Source: Acetobacteraceae bacterium (GTDB lineage: Bacteria; Pseudomonadota; Alphaproteobacteria; Acetobacterales; Acetobacteraceae). Taken from it: a stretch of DNA of 8,387 nt. Below the pieces are notes generated by a model. The model was not told the DNA's origin. It saw only the letters and a program-made list of their open reading frames with translations, and made no database searches. The translations under genes and the position numbers were made by a program. The stretch is taken from NCBI GenBank assembly GCA_947478535.1, contig CANJXD010000234.1:1-8387 (forward strand), written 5' to 3'. The number at the start of each line of letters is the position of its first letter. The first letter of the stretch is position 1. This document shows positions 5,973 to 8,387 of the stretch, in pieces.

Positions 5973-6378
5973 CGACCAGCACCGTCCCGTCCACCGCATC
6001 GACGCGCACCTGGTCCCCCAGCGCCGGCGCCGCGCCGCGGGCGGGGCGGGCGGACCAGTCGCTATCGCCGAGGCGGACCCGCAGGCCCCCGGGGCCGGCT
6101 TCCGTCACCATCGCATGGCGCCCGGCGAGGCCGGCTTCGGGGGCGTTCACCCGCTGCGGCTTGCCCTTGGCCTTCAGCCGCACCGACAGCGCGACGCCGC
6201 CGGCGAGCATCGCGAGGAACAGCGCGACCGAGCCCGCGAAGCCGGGTGCCGCGATCAGCATGACGAGCCCCGTGCCGATGGCGGCAATGCCGGCCCAGAG
6301 GAAATAGACCCCCGGCGCCAGCAGCTCCGCCCCCAGCCCCACAAGGCCGGCGAGGATCCAGATCAGCCCCGGTTCCAT
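5950..6378 (-). CDS. NfeD-like membrane protein (short form)
   Basis: The complete protein has 142 residues, matching short NfeD proteins that lack the ClpP-like protease domain. Three hydrophobic segments (about residues 4-20, 23-43 and 47-66) precede a soluble C-terminal domain (about 80-138) of the OB-fold NfeD type, with AGLAGRHAMV, Trp108 in SDWSAR, and GDQVRVDAVDGTVLVV. NfeD proteins partner with SPFH/stomatin-family proteins at membranes. The upstream gene is exactly such a protein, and its reading frame overlaps this one by 16 nt, which suggests translational coupling. The arrangement mirrors qmcA-ybbJ in E. coli. The gene's end overlaps the convergent Bug gene by 23 nt. Confidence 0.9.
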   Translation of the reverse strand: MEPGLIWILAGLVGLGAELLAPGVYFLWAGIAAIGTGLVMLIAAPGFAGSVALFLAMLAGGVALSVRLKAKGKPQRVNAPEAGLAGRHAMVTEAGPGGLRVRLGDSDWSARPARGAAPALGDQVRVDAVDGTVLVVSPLAPR

Positions 6379-7313
6379 GGGCTGCCTCCGGGCAGGGGCG
6401 CGGGCGCATCCGGGGCGCGGGGCGGTGGCCCGCCGGTGCCGCGCAGCAATTCCATGGCCTGGGTGATGCCGCCGGCGAGCGCCGCGCTTTCCATCGGCAC
6501 GACGACAAGCTTGGAGGCCGGGTTGGCGGCCATCGCCTCGAACGCCTTCACATACTGCTGGGCGATGAAGTAGCGCAGCGCATCGGCGCCCGCCCCGGCC
6601 GCGGCTTCCGCCACCATGCGCGTCGCGTTGGCTTCGGCCTGGGCGAGGGATTCCCGCGCCTCGGCGTCCCGCATCGCGGCATCGCGCCGGCCCTCGGCCT
6701 GCAGGACCAGGGCCTGTTTCTCGCCTTCAGCCTTGGCGACGCTGGCGCGGCGTTCGCGTTCCGCCGTCATCTGCAAATTCATCGCGCGGATCAGGTTCTC
6801 CGGCGGCTCGATCTTGCGGATCTCGACACGGCTGACCTTCGCCCCCCAGGCCTCCGTCGCGCCATCGAGGATGGTGAGGAGCGAGGTGTTGATCCGGTCC
6901 CGCGACGACAGCGTCTGGTCCAGGTCCATCTCACCGATCACGGCGCGGATATTCGTCATCGCCATGGCGACGAGGGCCTGTTTCAGATCCTGCACGGCAT
7001 AGGCGGCCTTGGCCGGGTCCATCACGCGGTAATAGACGATGCCGTCCACGGCGACCGAGGCGTTGTCCTTGGTGATGACGGATTGCTCGGGGATATCGAG
7101 CACCACTTCCTGCACGTTCAGCCTGCGGCCGATGGCGTCCACGAAGGGGATGATGATGTTCAGCCCAGGCTCCAGCAGCCGGGTGAAGGCGCCGAAGCGC
7201 TCCACCGACCAGACCTCCCCTTGCGGGACGGTGCGGACGCCCTTGGCGACGGTGACGATGGCCAACAGTACCAGCACGACGAGGACGAGGGTGGTCAGCG
7301 GAATCTCGGGCAT
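6363..7313 (-). CDS. qmcA: SPFH/stomatin-family membrane protein, QmcA-like
   Basis: The complete protein has 316 residues (E. coli QmcA has about 305). An N-terminal membrane segment (about 5-24) leads into the SPFH/band-7 domain: VPQGEVWSVERFGAF (29-43), LEPGLNIIIPFVD (47-59), VLDIPEQSVITKDN (71-84), and AYAVQDLKQALVAMAMTNIR (104-123). It continues through the typical LSSRDRIN (135-142) and WGAKVSRVEIRKIEPP (156-171). A charged alpha-helical stretch (about 183-240, AERERRA...AEGEKQ...AEGRR) is likely coiled coil. The C-terminus is Gly/Pro-rich. The protein should form large membrane rings or microdomains, as known for the family; the specific role is unclear. The start at ATG 7313 is supported by an upstream GGAG at about 7 nt. 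It forms an operon with nfeD. Confidence 0.93.
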   Translation of the reverse strand: MPEIPLTTLVLVVLVLLAIVTVAKGVRTVPQGEVWSVERFGAFTRLLEPGLNIIIPFVDAIGRRLNVQEVVLDIPEQSVITKDNASVAVDGIVYYRVMDPAKAAYAVQDLKQALVAMAMTNIRAVIGEMDLDQTLSSRDRINTSLLTILDGATEAWGAKVSRVEIRKIEPPENLIRAMNLQMTAERERRASVAKAEGEKQALVLQAEGRRDAAMRDAEARESLAQAEANATRMVAEAAAGAGADALRYFIAQQYVKAFEAMAANPASKLVVVPMESAALAGGITQAMELLRGTGGPPPRAPDAPAPLPGGSPWNRG

Positions 7314-7397
7314 CCTGGTTCTCCGGAACTGGCGGGCAGCCTAGCGCAACGACGCGCCCGCGGACATCATGCGCCCGGATTGAGGAAGGAACTTGGC

Positions 7398-8387
7398 ATG
7401 ACGGCCCGCGCGCAGAATCTGCTGGTCATCCTGTCGGATGAGCATAGCCCGAAAGCCCTGGGCTGCGCCGGACACCCCTTCGTGCGGACCCCGAACCTGG
7501 ACCGGCTGGCGGCGCGCGGCACGCGCTTCACCGCGGCCTATACGCCTTCCCCCATCTGCGTCCCCGCCCGCGCGGCGCTCGCCACCGGCCAGGCGACGCA
7601 TGAGATGGGCCGCTACGCCGACAATGCGGACCCCTATGACGGCCAGGTCCGGTCCTGGCACCACGCGCTGCGCGATGGCGGGCATGAGGTGGTCTCGATC
7701 GGCAAGCTGCATTTCCGCGGCCAGCCCGGCGATGACCACGGCTTCTCCCAGGAATTGCGGCCGATGCATGTGGTGGACGGCAAGGGAGACCTGCTGGCGC
7801 TGATCCGCGACGAGACGGCGATGCCGCGCAAGGGGGCGGCCAAGATGTGCGCCGCCGCCGGGCCGGGGGAGAGCGACTACACCCGCTATGACCGCGATAT
7901 CGCGTCGGATGCGCAGATCTGGCTGCGGCGGCGCGCTGGGCAGACGGCGGAAAAACCCTGGTGCCTGTTTGTGTCGCTCGTCACGCCGCATTTCCCGCTG
8001 ACGGCGCCGCCGGAGCATTTTTTCCAGTATCCGCCGGCGGTGGTGGGGATGCCGAAGCTGTATGGGCGGGATGTGCGGCCCAGCCACCCCTTCACCGACG
8101 AATACGCGCGCACCGTGCCCTATGACAGCCACGTCAAATCCGACGCCGATGTGCAGCGGATGATGGCGGGGTATTTCGGCCTGGTCTCCTTCATGGATGA
8201 GCAGGTGGGGAAGATCCTGGCCGCGCTGGAGGATTGCGGGCTGGGGGCGGAAACGCGGGTTCTCTACACCTCCGACCACGGCGACAGCGTCGGCGCGCGG
8301 GGGCTCTGGGGCAAATCCGTGATGTATGAGGAAAGCGTCGGCATCCCGATGATCCTGGCCGGCGAAGGCGTGGCCGCGGGGGCCGTC
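7398..8387 (+). CDS. Sulfatase-family hydrolase (cysteine type), 3' end beyond the window
   Basis: An open frame of 330 codons from ATG 7398 reaches the right edge without a stop. AGGAAGGA (7383-7390) ends 7 nt before the start and gives a strong ribosome binding site. The alkaline-phosphatase/sulfatase fold is shown by NLLVILSDEH (7-16, metal ligand Asp14), TPNLDRLAARGTRF (31-44) and the formylglycine motif C54-V-P-A-R58 in SPICVPARAALATG. Further along are IGKLHFRG, TPHFPLTAPPEHF and YTSDHGD with Asp293/His294, then LWGKSVMYEES with Lys306. Cys54 must be converted to formylglycine by a maturation enzyme encoded elsewhere. General features recall choline-sulfatase-like enzymes, but the substrate (sulfate ester or phosphonate ester) cannot be fixed. 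No signal peptide is visible, so it is probably cytoplasmic. It is divergent from qmcA with an 84-bp gap. Confidence 0.93.
   Translation, partial: MTARAQNLLVILSDEHSPKALGCAGHPFVRTPNLDRLAARGTRFTAAYTPSPICVPARAALATGQATHEMGRYADNADPYDGQVRSWHHALRDGGHEVVSIGKLHFRGQPGDDHGFSQELRPMHVVDGKGDLLALIRDETAMPRKGAAKMCAAAGPGESDYTRYDRDIASDAQIWLRRRAGQTAEKPWCLFVSLVTPHFPLTAPPEHFFQYPPAVVGMPKLYGRDVRPSHPFTDEYARTVPYDSHVKSDADVQRMMAGYFGLVSFMDEQVGKILAALEDCGLGAETRVLYTSDHGDSVGARGLWGKSVMYEESVGIPMILAGEGVAAGAV

Noticed and set aside
7341..8279. 312-codon minus-strand open frame over the sulfatase
   Set aside because: It is a shadow of the sulfatase reading frame with no domain of its own.
1..8387. A new defence, mobile or biosynthetic system
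   Set aside because: There are no nucleases, transposases, integrases, toxin-antitoxin pairs, CRISPR repeats or clustered biosynthetic genes; the genes are unrelated in function apart from qmcA-nfeD and perhaps methyltransferase-MaoC.

Overview
The window is high-GC DNA with strong G/C preference at third codon positions. It looks like chromosomal sequence from an alphaproteobacterium, most plausibly of the Acetobacteraceae (Roseomonas-like). That placement is an inference from base composition, an orphan Bug-type solute-binding protein, a DUF1800 gene and a qmcA/nfeD pair; no rRNA or other taxonomic marker is present. I see no tRNA or rRNA genes, insertion sequences, CRISPR array, phage genes or plasmid functions.

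Layout, left to right. (1) A DUF1800 protein on the minus strand runs off the left edge (1-885). (2) A 276-bp divergent intergenic region holds direct repeats, a palindrome and hairpins. (3) A complete elongation factor G gene on the plus strand (1162-3243), best started at a GTG with a well-placed ribosome binding site, is followed by a hairpin terminator. (4) A small secreted four-cysteine protein of unknown function (3364-3609, plus) converges on (5) a MaoC-type hot-dog dehydratase (3614-4057, minus). That gene lies downstream of (6) a class I SAM-dependent methyltransferase (4090-4863, minus), and the two probably form a small operon. The methyltransferase's 3' end carries a 15-bp tandem repeat and shows signs of a reading-frame switch. 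(7) Divergent from it is a Bug-family periplasmic binding protein with a Tat-like signal (4989-5972, plus). (8) Its 3' end overlaps a minus-strand pair, a QmcA-like SPFH membrane protein followed by an NfeD protein (7313 down to 5950). (9) A cysteine-type sulfatase (7398 onward, plus) runs off the right edge.

Most genes are ordinary accessory or housekeeping functions, and nothing forms a recognisable new multi-gene system. Functional links visible in the layout are limited to qmcA-nfeD (a known membrane-protein pairing) and possibly methyltransferase-MaoC. The points most worth a second look are the stand-alone, sequence-atypical EF-G gene without the str operon, the apparent frame switch plus tandem repeat at the methyltransferase C-terminus, and the symmetric elements in the two divergent intergenic regions at 886-1161 and 4864-4988.
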